This document shows, in pieces, positions 47,601 to 55,521 of a DNA stretch of 64,000 nt. Position numbers and translations under genes: made by a program. This DNA is from Cellulomonas fimi ATCC 484 (GTDB lineage: Bacteria > Actinomycetota > Actinomycetes > Actinomycetales > Cellulomonadaceae): assembly GCF_000212695.1 (NCBI RefSeq), contig NC_015514.1, positions 2,232,001-2,296,000 on the forward strand. The letters run 5' to 3'. Within the stretch, counting starts at the first letter, position 1, and the number at the start of each line of letters is the position of its first letter. The notes under the pieces were generated by a model that was given only the letters and a program-made list of their open reading frames with translations, made no database searches and was not told the origin of the DNA.

Positions 47601-47693
47601 ATCGCGTTGACTTTCCGGCAGCGGTGCCGGGATCCGACGAGGCGTCGTCTAGCCTCGACGTCGTCGGTGCACCGCCGGCACGTCCTCGGTGGG

Positions 47694-47844
47694 CGCCGAA
47701 CCCTGCCGACCGCCGAGGGCGCACCTCGAGCACGAGAGGCAGGGACGGGGGACCCAGGAGTGCGGGCACCACGGTGCCCTCGGGGTGAAGCCACGACGTG
47801 GCCGGGAGACTTCCGCCCGAACCCGACAGCTAACCTCGCAGGCG
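47694..47844 (+). ncRNA. c-di-AMP (ydaO/yuaA) riboswitch
   Basis: The leader of the NlpC/P60 gene carries the ydaO-class conserved pieces in order: CGCCGAACCCTGCC, GGGGGACCCAGGAG, CCTCGGGGTGAAGCC, GGCCGGGAGACTTCCGCCCG and AACCCGACAGCTAACCTCG, with CGCC (47694-47697) pairing to GGCG (47841-47844). The class senses cyclic di-AMP and in actinobacteria often precedes cell-wall hydrolases. The GGGAGG ribosome site lies four bases after the aptamer. Confidence 0.88.
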
Positions 47845-47860
47845 TACGGGAGGTCTTGTC

Positions 47861-48652
47861 ATGCCCGCTCGCTCCGCGAGTTCCCGTCACAGATCCGCGC
47901 GTCGACCACGCACCGCCCTCGACGACCTCGTCACCCTCTCGGCCGACGGCGTGAGCCAGGCCGGTCGGCGCTCGTTCGCCGTGGCCGCGGCGTCGGGGCT
48001 CGCCCTCGGCCTCGCCGCGGCGCCCTCGTTCGCCGACCACCCGCGCGACTCCGCCGGGTCGATCGGCGGGGTCGACACCGACGCGGCGACGGCGGCCGCA
48101 CGTGCCGTCATCGACGCGCGCGTCGTCACCGCCCCGGCCGACGCGACCTGGACGTTCGACTCCCCCGTCGTGACCGCGGTCGCCCCGCCCCCGCCCCCGC
48201 CGCCCGTGGAGGTCCGCTCCGCGCCGGCCGCGTCCCGCACCCAGGAGCGCAGGGCGACCGCACCTGCCGCGGCGCAGGCGGCCGAGCCCGCCCCCGCCGT
48301 CGAGGTGCCCGCGAGCGCCGCCGGGAGCGCGGTCGTGGAGATCGCGATGCGGTACATCGGCGTGCCGTACCTGTCCGGCGGGACGACGCCCGACGGCTTC
48401 GACTGCTCCGGGTTCACCTCGTACGTGTACGCCCAGGTCGGGATCACCCTTCCGCGCACGTCGAGCCAGCAGCGCTACGCCGGCACGGTCGTCTCCCGGG
48501 CCGACGCCCAGCCCGGCGACCTGATCTGGTCGCCCGGCCACGTCGCGATCTACGCGGGTGGAGACATGCAGGTGGACGCGCCGCGGCCCGGCAAGACGAT
48601 CCAGCTGCGGGAGATCTGGCAGTCCAGCCCGGTGTTCATCCGCCTGTCGTGA
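47861..48652 (+). CDS. Secreted NlpC/P60 peptidoglycan hydrolase
   Basis: 263 aa. N-terminal export segment (RSFAVAAASGLALGLAAAPSFA, about 38-59), a long Ala/Pro linker, then an NlpC/P60 domain (about 150-263) with catalytic FDCSGF, the His in GHVAIYAGG and a following polar residue, the Cys-His triad of gamma-D-glutamyl endopeptidases. It should cleave wall peptides outside the cell. No LysM or SH3 domain is present. Under control of the upstream c-di-AMP riboswitch. Confidence 0.92.
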   Translation: MPARSASSRHRSARRPRTALDDLVTLSADGVSQAGRRSFAVAAASGLALGLAAAPSFADHPRDSAGSIGGVDTDAATAAARAVIDARVVTAPADATWTFDSPVVTAVAPPPPPPPVEVRSAPAASRTQERRATAPAAAQAAEPAPAVEVPASAAGSAVVEIAMRYIGVPYLSGGTTPDGFDCSGFTSYVYAQVGITLPRTSSQQRYAGTVVSRADAQPGDLIWSPGHVAIYAGGDMQVDAPRPGKTIQLREIWQSSPVFIRLS

Positions 48653-48670
48653 GGACGGCGCGAGGCTGAG

Positions 48671-48719
48671 ACGACGGACGGGCCGGTGGTCGCGGAGGCG
48701 ACCCCGGCCCGTCCGTCGT
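48671..48719. terminator. Long bidirectional hairpin between NlpC/P60 and DUF305 genes
   Basis: Arms ACGACGGACGGGCCGG and CCGGCCCGTCCGTCGT with an inner GGTCGC/GCGACC stem around GGAG: about 22 pairs with one bulged T. Lies between convergent genes, 19 bases after the NlpC/P60 stop. Confidence 0.85.
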
Positions 48720-48725
48720 GCGGGC

Positions 48726-49343
48726 TCACGACGTGCCGAGCAGGGTGTCCATCTCGGTGATCTCGGCCGTCTGGGCGTCGATGATCGTGCGGGCCAAAGC
48801 CAGCGCGTCGGTGTTCTCGCCGTCCTCGAGCTCCTGCTCCGACATCTCGATGGCGCCCTCGTGGTGCGCGGTCATGAGCTCGAGGAAACGCCGGTCGAAC
48901 TCCGCACCCGACAGCGAGTCCAGGTCGCTCATGGCGCCGGCCTGGTCCATGCCGTCCATGTCCATGCCGCCGTGGTCCATGCCGCCGTGGCCCATGTCGT
49001 CGGGCTGGGGCTCGCCCCACGCCTCGAGCCACGCGGACATCTGCTCGATCTCGGGTCCCTGCGCGGCGGAGATCCGCTCGGCCAGCGCCACGACCTCGGG
49101 GCTCTCGGCGCGCTCGACCGCGAGCTCGGACATCTCGATCGCGCCCTCGTGGTGCACGATCATCATCTGCGCGAACTGCGCGTCGGCGTCGTTGTGCTGC
49201 TCCGCCGCGGCCGCCTCGGACGTCGCCGTCTCCCCGGAACCGGTGCCGGTCGCGGGGTCGGCGCCCGAGCACGCGGCGAGGGTGAGGGCGAGGGTCGCGG
49301 CGGACGCCGCGGCGACCAGGCGGCGACGTGCGGTCGTGGTCAT
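48726..49343 (-). CDS. DUF305 lipoprotein with Met/His-rich insert
   Basis: 205 aa. Lipobox LTLAACSG (Cys at about residue 25). Two DUF305 halves contain QMMIVHHEGAIEMSELA and LMTAHHEGAIEMSEQEL, both with HHEGAIEM. Between them is MGHGGMDHGGMDMDGMDQ, a Met/His cluster of the type that binds copper. DUF305 proteins are extracellular, ferritin-like helical bundles often linked to copper handling; direct metal binding is inferred. Divergent from a two-component system. Confidence 0.88.
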   Translation of the reverse strand: MTTTARRRLVAAASAATLALTLAACSGADPATGTGSGETATSEAAAAEQHNDADAQFAQMMIVHHEGAIEMSELAVERAESPEVVALAERISAAQGPEIEQMSAWLEAWGEPQPDDMGHGGMDHGGMDMDGMDQAGAMSDLDSLSGAEFDRRFLELMTAHHEGAIEMSEQELEDGENTDALALARTIIDAQTAEITEMDTLLGTS

Positions 49344-49420
49344 GGGGATCTCCTGACGGTCGGGACGGCATCCACCCTCACCCCGGTGCCGCGCAGCGGG
49401 GCTCGCCGTTCGATCAAGGT

Positions 49421-49429
49421 TTCATGAAG
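49421..49429. promoter_or_regulatory. TTCATGAAG motif, second copy, in the DUF305/response-regulator gap
   Basis: TTCATGAAG then TCCGCG. It lies 78 bases upstream of the DUF305 start and 39 before the response regulator ATG, a good place for an operator shared by both. Confidence 0.4.
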
Positions 49430-49467
49430 TCCGCGAGGACCGCCGACCGGTCCCGGAAGATGGAGCC

Positions 49468-50190
49468 ATGACACCCGCACCCGCACCGGCCGCCGCCCGA
49501 CGGGCCGTCGTCGTCGACGACGAGGTCGCCCTGGCCACGCTCGTCGGCGGGTACCTCGAGCGGGACGGGTTCGCGGTGACGCTGTGCCACGACGGCGCGC
49601 AGGCCGTGGACGTCGTCCGCGAGGTCCGGCCGGACGTGGTCGTGCTCGACCTCGGGCTGCCCGGGGTGGACGGCGTCGAGGTGTGCCGGCGGCTGCGCAC
49701 GTTCACCGACTGCTACGTCGTCATGCTGACCGCGCGCGCGGAGGAGGTGGACACGCTCATCGGACTCTCGGTGGGCGCCGACGACTACGTCACGAAGCCG
49801 TTCAGCCCGCGCGAGCTCATGGCGCGCGTCGGGGTGCTCCTGCGCCGTCCGCGGCAGTCCACCGCGGTACCGCCGGCCGGTCCTCCCCCGTTGCAGGTCG
49901 GGGCGCTGCGCGTCGACGTGGGTGCCCGCGAGACGCACCTCGACGGGCGCCGCGTCGAGCTGACGCGGACCGAGTTCGACATCCTCGCCGCGCTCGCGTC
50001 GCGGCCGGGCGTGGTGCTCTCCCGCCGGGCCCTGATCGACGCCGTGTGGGGACCGGGCTGGGTCGGCGACGACCACCTCGTCGACGTGCACGTGCTGCAC
50101 GTGCGCCAGAAGCTGGGCGACACCGCCAAGGAGCAGCGGTTCGTGCGGACGGTGCGCGGGGTGGGTTACCGGATCGGTCCCGGCGAGTGA
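49468..50190 (+). CDS. OmpR/PhoB-type response regulator
   Basis: 240 aa. Receiver domain with VVDDEVALA (acidic pocket), phosphorylation site D61 in VVVLDLGLPG, and VTKPFSPRELMARV (conserved Lys). A winged-helix DNA-binding domain follows (about 140-240: ELTRTEFDILAALASRPGVVLSRRALIDAVWGPG and DVHVLHVRQKLGD, VRGVGYRI). Co-translated with the sensor kinase by a GTGA overlap. Confidence 0.95.
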   Translation: MTPAPAPAAARRAVVVDDEVALATLVGGYLERDGFAVTLCHDGAQAVDVVREVRPDVVVLDLGLPGVDGVEVCRRLRTFTDCYVVMLTARAEEVDTLIGLSVGADDYVTKPFSPRELMARVGVLLRRPRQSTAVPPAGPPPLQVGALRVDVGARETHLDGRRVELTRTEFDILAALASRPGVVLSRRALIDAVWGPGWVGDDHLVDVHVLHVRQKLGDTAKEQRFVRTVRGVGYRIGPGE

Positions 50191-51290
50191 GGCCTGCGGC
50201 CCGGTTCGGGCTGGCCACGCGGCTGCTGCTCGCGATCGCGATCGTGCTGGCGACGGCAGCCGCGACCGCGTGGGTCGTCGTCTCGGCCGTCGGGCCCGCC
50301 GTGTTCCACGAGCACCTCATGCGTGCCGGGATCGACGACCACGCCGCGGCCGACATGCACGCCGAGGAGGCGTTCCGGTCGGCGACGACGGTGGCGTCGG
50401 CGATCGCGCTGGTCGCCGCGGCGATCGCGGCGACGGCCGTGAGCCTGGTGCTGACCCGGCGGATCGGCGGCTCCCTCGCCGCGGTGTCGACGGCAGCGAC
50501 GTCCCTCGGCGCGGGGCACTACGAGGTGCGCGTGCCGTCGCCCGGTCTCGGCGCCGAGTTCGACGACCTGTCGGAGTCGTTCAACCGGCTCGCGGACCGG
50601 CTCGAGGAGGCGCAGCGGCTGCGCGGGCGGCTCCTGGCGGACCTCGCGCACGAGGTCCGGACCCCCGTCGCGACGATCACGGGGTACCTCGAGGCGGTGG
50701 AGGACGGCGTGCAGCCGCTCGACGCGACGACCCTCGCGGTGCTGCGCGAGCAGGCCGACCGGCTGACCCGGCTCGCGCAGGACCTGGCGGCCGTGACGCA
50801 TGCGGAGGCCGGGGACGTCGTGCTCGACACGGCCCCGACGCGTCCCGCCGACATCGTCGAGGCGGCGGTCCTGGCGGCCCAGGAACGCGCCCTCGCCCGC
50901 GGGATCGCGCTGAGCGGCGCGGCGGAGCCCGGGCTGCCGTCGGTGCGCGCCGACCGGCACCGGATGTCGCAGGTGCTGGACAACCTCCTGGCCAACGCGC
51001 TGCGGCACACACCGAGCGGAGGGCAGATCACCGTCAGCGCCGCGCGCGGCGACGGCGGCGTGCGGCTGGTCGTCACCGACACCGGCGAGGGCATCGCCGC
51101 CGAGCACCTCCCGCACGTGTTCGACCGGTTCTACCGCGTGGGCACCGCGCGCGACCGCGCGAGCGGCGGGTCGGGGATCGGGCTGGCGATCAGCAAGGCC
51201 CTGGTCGAGGCGCACGGCGGCTCGATCCGCGCGGCGAGCGCCGGGCCCGGCCGGGGTGCGACCTTCACGGTGACGCTCCCCGCCGCCTGA
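50187..51290 (+). CDS. Sensor histidine kinase, possible extracytoplasmic metal sensor
   Basis: 367 aa. Two membrane helices (about 10-35 and 67-90) flank a short outer loop (36-66) with H41, H43, M45, H52, M57 and H58 (FHEHLMRAGIDDHAAADMHAEEAF). A HAMP linker (91-143), HisKA with H155 in DLAHEVRTPVATITGYLEAVEDG, and HATPase_c (DNLLANALRHTPSGGQI, GEGIAAEHLPHVFDRFYR, GIGLAISKAL). The His/Met loop and the divergent DUF305 gene suggest copper sensing; this is inference. Confidence 0.92.
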   Translation: MRPAARFGLATRLLLAIAIVLATAAATAWVVVSAVGPAVFHEHLMRAGIDDHAAADMHAEEAFRSATTVASAIALVAAAIAATAVSLVLTRRIGGSLAAVSTAATSLGAGHYEVRVPSPGLGAEFDDLSESFNRLADRLEEAQRLRGRLLADLAHEVRTPVATITGYLEAVEDGVQPLDATTLAVLREQADRLTRLAQDLAAVTHAEAGDVVLDTAPTRPADIVEAAVLAAQERALARGIALSGAAEPGLPSVRADRHRMSQVLDNLLANALRHTPSGGQITVSAARGDGGVRLVVTDTGEGIAAEHLPHVFDRFYRVGTARDRASGGSGIGLAISKALVEAHGGSIRAASAGPGRGATFTVTLPAA

Positions 51291-51371
51291 CCGGCCTGGA
51301 CGCGCTCGGTCACGACCGCGGCACGAGGCGCGTGCTCGACCGCACCGCCGACTCGACGGCGCCGGCACCCG

Positions 51372-51944
51372 TCACGGGCTCGCGAGGAGGTCGAGGCCGA
51401 CCTGCGCGAACCGTCGCATCTCGTGGTCCGCATCCGTGTCGCGCACGCGCTCGAGGAGCGGCACGGCCTCCCGCCACCCCGTCAGCGTCGCCGCCTCGAC
51501 GCCCACGGTGCGCAGGCCGACGTCCGGGTCGGTCAGGAGCTCCCCGAGCACCCGCAGCGCCCGTGGGTCCGCGCCGTCAGGAGCGCCGAGCGCCATGCGC
51601 CGCACCGCCGCCCCGGCGTGCTCGGTCGGGTGCTGTTCCGCGTCGTCGAGCAGCTCGGGGAAGGTCCGGGTCGGAAGCACCGCGGCGAGCGCGTCGTCCA
51701 CCTCGCGCCCCGCACCGTCGTCCGGGGACTCGACGACCAGGTACCAGCAGCGCGCCTCGTGGTCGTCCACCGCCGTCACCCGGACCGTGCCACGACGCAG
51801 CAGGTAGACATGGCCCACGTGGCCGGGAGACGACCCCGCGTCGCCCCGCGGGTCGACGTCGACGTCGATCGCGTCGAGCGCGTCCTCGACAAGCGCGCGG
51901 ACCGTGCCGCCGCCGGCGGCGGCGAGCACCCGATGACGTCGCAT
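51372..51944 (-). CDS. HEAT-repeat-like small protein next to the injection-system-type giant protein
   Basis: 190 aa. The N-terminal half (MRRHRVLAAAGGGTVRALVEDALDAIDVD to CWYLVVESPDDGAGREVDDALAAVLP) resembles small chaperone-like alpha/beta domains; the C-terminal half (LGELLTDPDVGLRTVGVEAATLTGWREAVPLLERVRDTDAD) has HEAT-like helical pairs. A GGAGGTGA site precedes ATG at 51944, four bases after the giant-protein stop, so the two are coupled. A chaperone, adaptor or immunity role is possible; none is demonstrated. Confidence 0.75.
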   Translation of the reverse strand: MRRHRVLAAAGGGTVRALVEDALDAIDVDVDPRGDAGSSPGHVGHVYLLRRGTVRVTAVDDHEARCWYLVVESPDDGAGREVDDALAAVLPTRTFPELLDDAEQHPTEHAGAAVRRMALGAPDGADPRALRVLGELLTDPDVGLRTVGVEAATLTGWREAVPLLERVRDTDADHEMRRFAQVGLDLLASP

Positions 51945-51948
51945 GTCG

Positions 51949-54900
51949 TCACCTCCCGTGGAAGTTGGCCAGGAATGCCACGAGCTCACCCTGCAACAGC
52001 GCCTGCGCGGCCGCGAGCTCGTCGGGCGAGGGGTGCCGCCGCAGCCGCGCGCCGAGGAACATCTCGATCGCCGTCGCGAGCGCCTTGAGGTCGTGCCCGC
52101 GAGGCGAGGCCAGGACCGGCCGGCTCTTCGCCGTCTCGAGCAGCGTGGCGAAGATCCGGCCGACTGCGCGCAGGCGCTGCCGCTCGGCCAGCTCGGGCAC
52201 CGTCGCGTACTGCGTCTTCGCCTTGCGGCGCTTCGGCTTGCCGCCGGGTTCCGTCGCCGGGATCGGTTCCAGCCTCGGCAGGACCCGCTTCTCCGGCTTC
52301 TTGGCCCGCGACGCGGAGCCCTCGGGCGCCATGGGCGCCATCCGGCCCTGGAGCACGTCGTGGAGGCTCGCGACCGTCTGCGGGCGGCCCTCCGGTCCCA
52401 GGAGCGGGTTGCCGTCGGCGTCGACGCGCGGCATGCCGAGCAAGGTCATGCCCATGGCGATCGTCGTGCGCATGCCTTCGCGCCGGCCGGTCTCGACGCT
52501 GTGCGACAAGACGTTCTGCCCGTGGAGCTTGGCGATGAAGCTCTCGCGCTTCTTGGCGCCCGCCTTGGTGGTGGCAGGTGTCATGCGACTGCGCAGGCTC
52601 TCGACGTCGGAGCGACGGCTCCCGGCGAGCGCACCCGCGACGTCGGCCTCGGACAGGCCGAGTGCCGCGGCCTCGCGGCGCAGGCGTGCCGTCATGCCCT
52701 TCTCGCGCTTCGTCTTGAGCTGCTCGAGCAGCTTGTCCGTGAGCTTCTTCCCGCGCTTGATCTTCGGCGGCGGGTTGTACCGGCCGCCGGAGGGGTCGAC
52801 GAACCCGACGAGCGCGGCGCCGCCCTCGGTGGCCGGGGACCAGTCGTCGTAGGCCGCGGTGGGCGTCCAGATCGAGACCCCCCGCTCGACCTGCCGCTTG
52901 TTGGAGCCCGGGCGTTGGTTCGCCAGGACATCGGCCTGCTGGAAGCGGTTGAGGCCCTCGAGGCTGCCGGGGCTGCCGGGGTCGGCGTAGCCCTGCGCGC
53001 TGGCCCGGGCGAAGTCGAACTCGAGCTGCGCGTTGGCGGTCGGCGCCGCCGCGAGCTGCTCGCGGTACTGCTGCTCGGCCTTGACGAAGACGGGCAGGAG
53101 CAGCGCGGCCAGCTCGGCGTCGGGCACCTGCTTGCCCTTCGGGTCGTCGAGCGTCGTCGTCGGGTTGACCGTCGCGACGATGCTCCCGTCGCCGCTCAGC
53201 GTCAGGGACGTGAGCCGGTAGCGGATCCTCCAGTACGCCAGGGCGGCGCGGAACCGCAGCGGTGAGACGCCCTTGGTGAGCATCTGCGTCGCCGCGGGCT
53301 TGATCGCCGCGACCGCGCGGTCGAGGCGCTGCTGCTTCCTTGCCTGCTCGTCGGCCTTCGTCCCCGCGCCCTTGTCCGCGCCCCGGCGTACGCGGCGACG
53401 GTCGCGCCAGGACCGGAACCGGTCGCGAAGGCCCTTGAGGCGGGCGCCGATCTTCCTGCCCAGCTTCTTGAGCGCGCCACCGACCTTCGTCGCGACCTTC
53501 TTGAGGGCGGCGCCGATCTTCCGGGCGATGTCGCGGATCTTGCCGGCTACCGTGCTGGCGCCCTTGGCGAGCCGGGCGAGCAGCCAGTTCGAGACGAAGT
53601 CGACGACCGTGATGGCGGCGGCGGCGAGGACGTCCGCGAACGCGGGACCGCCCGAGCCGCTCTTCACGGCCTTGAGGAACGTGATGAACTTGTCGATCGC
53701 CTGCAGGATCCGGCTGACGGTGCCCCAGGCCGCCTGCAGCCCCTGGACGATCGCGAGCACCGCGCCCGCGGCGGGGACGATCATCGAGACGAGCTTCTCG
53801 ACGAGCAGGCCGATGAGCGCGGGCGGGATCGCCGCCTTGAGGCCCTCCCACGCCATCGCCCCGATCTTGGCGAGCGAGATGCCGCCCTTGGTGAGCAGGT
53901 TCCACACGGCCCGCCCGAGGCCGAGGACCTGCTCGACCTTGTCGTTGAACCACTGCTGGACGGCGGTCTTGAGCGCCTTCCAGAGGTGGTTGCGGATGCC
54001 GTCGACGACGGCCGCACCCAGGTTGCGCAGCCATGCGCCGGGGTTCGCGGCGACGTCCTTCGCGACCGCGAGGAACGCGCCGATCGCGGCGAGGGCGGCC
54101 TTGGCCGCGTTGATGGCGGCGGTCACGGTCGCGGCCACGGCGTTCACGGCGGCCTTGAGGCCTGCCTCGAGCCCGTCGAGCAGCGCGGTGAGCGCGCGGC
54201 CCAGCAGCCCGAGCGCCGCGCGCACGCCGGCCTTGAGGCCCTCCGCTAGACGGTTCACCGCGGCCTCGGCGCGCTGGACGGCCGCGCGGATCGCGTTCCG
54301 GAAGCGCTCGCGGACGGCCGGGAACGCGGCGAGCAGCCGGTCGCCGATGGCGGTGAGCGCGGCCCCGGCGAGCCGGATCGCGGCGACGACGGCCTGCCGC
54401 GCCTTCTCGATGACCGCGGTGGCGAGCGCCTGCGCCTTCTCGACCGCGGCCTTCACGGCCTGCCGGGCCTTCTCGAACGCGGCCGAGATGCCCGCCTTGA
54501 CCTTGTCGAACAGCGCGGTCGCCTTCGACGCGAGCCACCCGAAGAAGCCGCCGCTGCTCTCCTCCTTCGCCGACGCGCGCGCCCGTGCGGCCTCCTGCTC
54601 GCCCTCCTGCCGGGCCTGCGCCGCCTCCTCCTGGCCCTGCGCGTGCGCCTGCGCCGCCTCGGTCTGCGCACGCGCACGCTCCCCCGCGACGGTCGCGCCC
54701 GCGTCCGCGGAGACCACGCGCGCCTCCGCATGGGCGCCCGCCGCGAGCGCGTCCTGCTCGGCACGCCACGCCGTCCGCTGGCCGGTGACCTCGGCGCGCA
54801 CGTCGGCGCGCTGGGTCGCCTCCGCCTCGGCGTGCTGCGCCTCGAGCGCCGCGACCTGCTGCGCGGACTGCGCGCGCTGCGCCTGCTCCTGGTCCGCGTG

Positions 54901-55521
54901 CTGCTGGCGGGCCGCCGTCATCCGTGCCGAGCCGGCGGCGGCCGCCGCACGCAGGGCCGGGCCCTGCTGCTCCTCGACGACGGCGTCGACCGCGGCGTCC
55001 TCGCCGGCCGCGCCGTCGCCGCCGGGACCGCCGCCCGCGCCGGCCGTCGCCGCGGCCGGTCCCGCCGAACCCGCCGCGCCGCCTGCCGCACCGCCCGCGC
55101 CGACGTCCGCCTCGAACGTCTCGACGGCGACAGTCGGCCGGACCGCGTCCTCGCCCATCGGCTCGGCCGCGTCCCGAGCGCCCTCGGCCTGCGCGTGCGC
55201 GGTCCCCTCGGCGAGCTGGGCCTGCTGCGCGCTCACCTGGCCGGGGTCCGCGTCGCCCGCGAGCTGGAGCTGCGGCGCGGGGCCGGGGGTGAGGGCCGCG
55301 CCCGGGTCGCGCACCGGCAGCCGGTCGATCGTCGCCGACAGGTTCCGGGCGGACTCCTCCGTCAGGCCGCCCTCCGGGCTCGCGGGCAGCGGTGGCGGGG
55401 CGACGCGCGCGACGGGTGCCGGCCCCGGGGTCGGCAGCGGGCGCGGCTGCGGGGTGGGGCGCGCCGCCCCCGGCTCGACCGCCCGCACCCGCGCGGTCGA
55501 GCCCGCCCCGCCACTCGGCAC
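51949..55521 (-). CDS. Giant injection-system-associated protein, C-terminal part (after a frameshift)
   Basis: Open from GTG 55521 (1190 aa) and in frame upstream to the shift near 55572. In order: Pro-rich linker; ATIDRLPVRDPGAALTPGPAPQLQLAGDADP; an Ala/Gln/Glu coiled coil (about 190-320); long amphipathic Ala/Lys helices (about 325-700, e.g. KAGISAAFEKARQAVKAAVEKAQ); a Lys/Arg-rich segment (RKIGAALKKVATKVGGALKKLGRKIGARLKGLRDRF); and a globular C-terminal ~450 residues of no family I recognise. The layout, together with the N-terminal motif of the piece at 55362-57443, resembles large cargo or effector proteins of extracellular contractile injection systems. Enzymatic activity is not visible. 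Confidence 0.65.
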   Translation of the reverse strand: MPSGGAGSTARVRAVEPGAARPTPQPRPLPTPGPAPVARVAPPPLPASPEGGLTEESARNLSATIDRLPVRDPGAALTPGPAPQLQLAGDADPGQVSAQQAQLAEGTAHAQAEGARDAAEPMGEDAVRPTVAVETFEADVGAGGAAGGAAGSAGPAAATAGAGGGPGGDGAAGEDAAVDAVVEEQQGPALRAAAAAGSARMTAARQQHADQEQAQRAQSAQQVAALEAQHAEAEATQRADVRAEVTGQRTAWRAEQDALAAGAHAEARVVSADAGATVAGERARAQTEAAQAHAQGQEEAAQARQEGEQEAARARASAKEESSGGFFGWLASKATALFDKVKAGISAAFEKARQAVKAAVEKAQALATAVIEKARQAVVAAIRLAGAALTAIGDRLLAAFPAVRERFRNAIRAAVQRAEAAVNRLAEGLKAGVRAALGLLGRALTALLDGLEAGLKAAVNAVAATVTAAINAAKAALAAIGAFLAVAKDVAANPGAWLRNLGAAVVDGIRNHLWKALKTAVQQWFNDKVEQVLGLGRAVWNLLTKGGISLAKIGAMAWEGLKAAIPPALIGLLVEKLVSMIVPAAGAVLAIVQGLQAAWGTVSRILQAIDKFITFLKAVKSGSGGPAFADVLAAAAITVVDFVSNWLLARLAKGASTVAGKIRDIARKIGAALKKVATKVGGALKKLGRKIGARLKGLRDRFRSWRDRRRVRRGADKGAGTKADEQARKQQRLDRAVAAIKPAATQMLTKGVSPLRFRAALAYWRIRYRLTSLTLSGDGSIVATVNPTTTLDDPKGKQVPDAELAALLLPVFVKAEQQYREQLAAAPTANAQLEFDFARASAQGYADPGSPGSLEGLNRFQQADVLANQRPGSNKRQVERGVSIWTPTAAYDDWSPATEGGAALVGFVDPSGGRYNPPPKIKRGKKLTDKLLEQLKTKREKGMTARLRREAAALGLSEADVAGALAGSRRSDVESLRSRMTPATTKAGAKKRESFIAKLHGQNVLSHSVETGRREGMRTTIAMGMTLLGMPRVDADGNPLLGPEGRPQTVASLHDVLQGRMAPMAPEGSASRAKKPEKRVLPRLEPIPATEPGGKPKRRKAKTQYATVPELAERQRLRAVGRIFATLLETAKSRPVLASPRGHDLKALATAIEMFLGARLRRHPSPDELAAAQALLQGELVAFLANFHGR

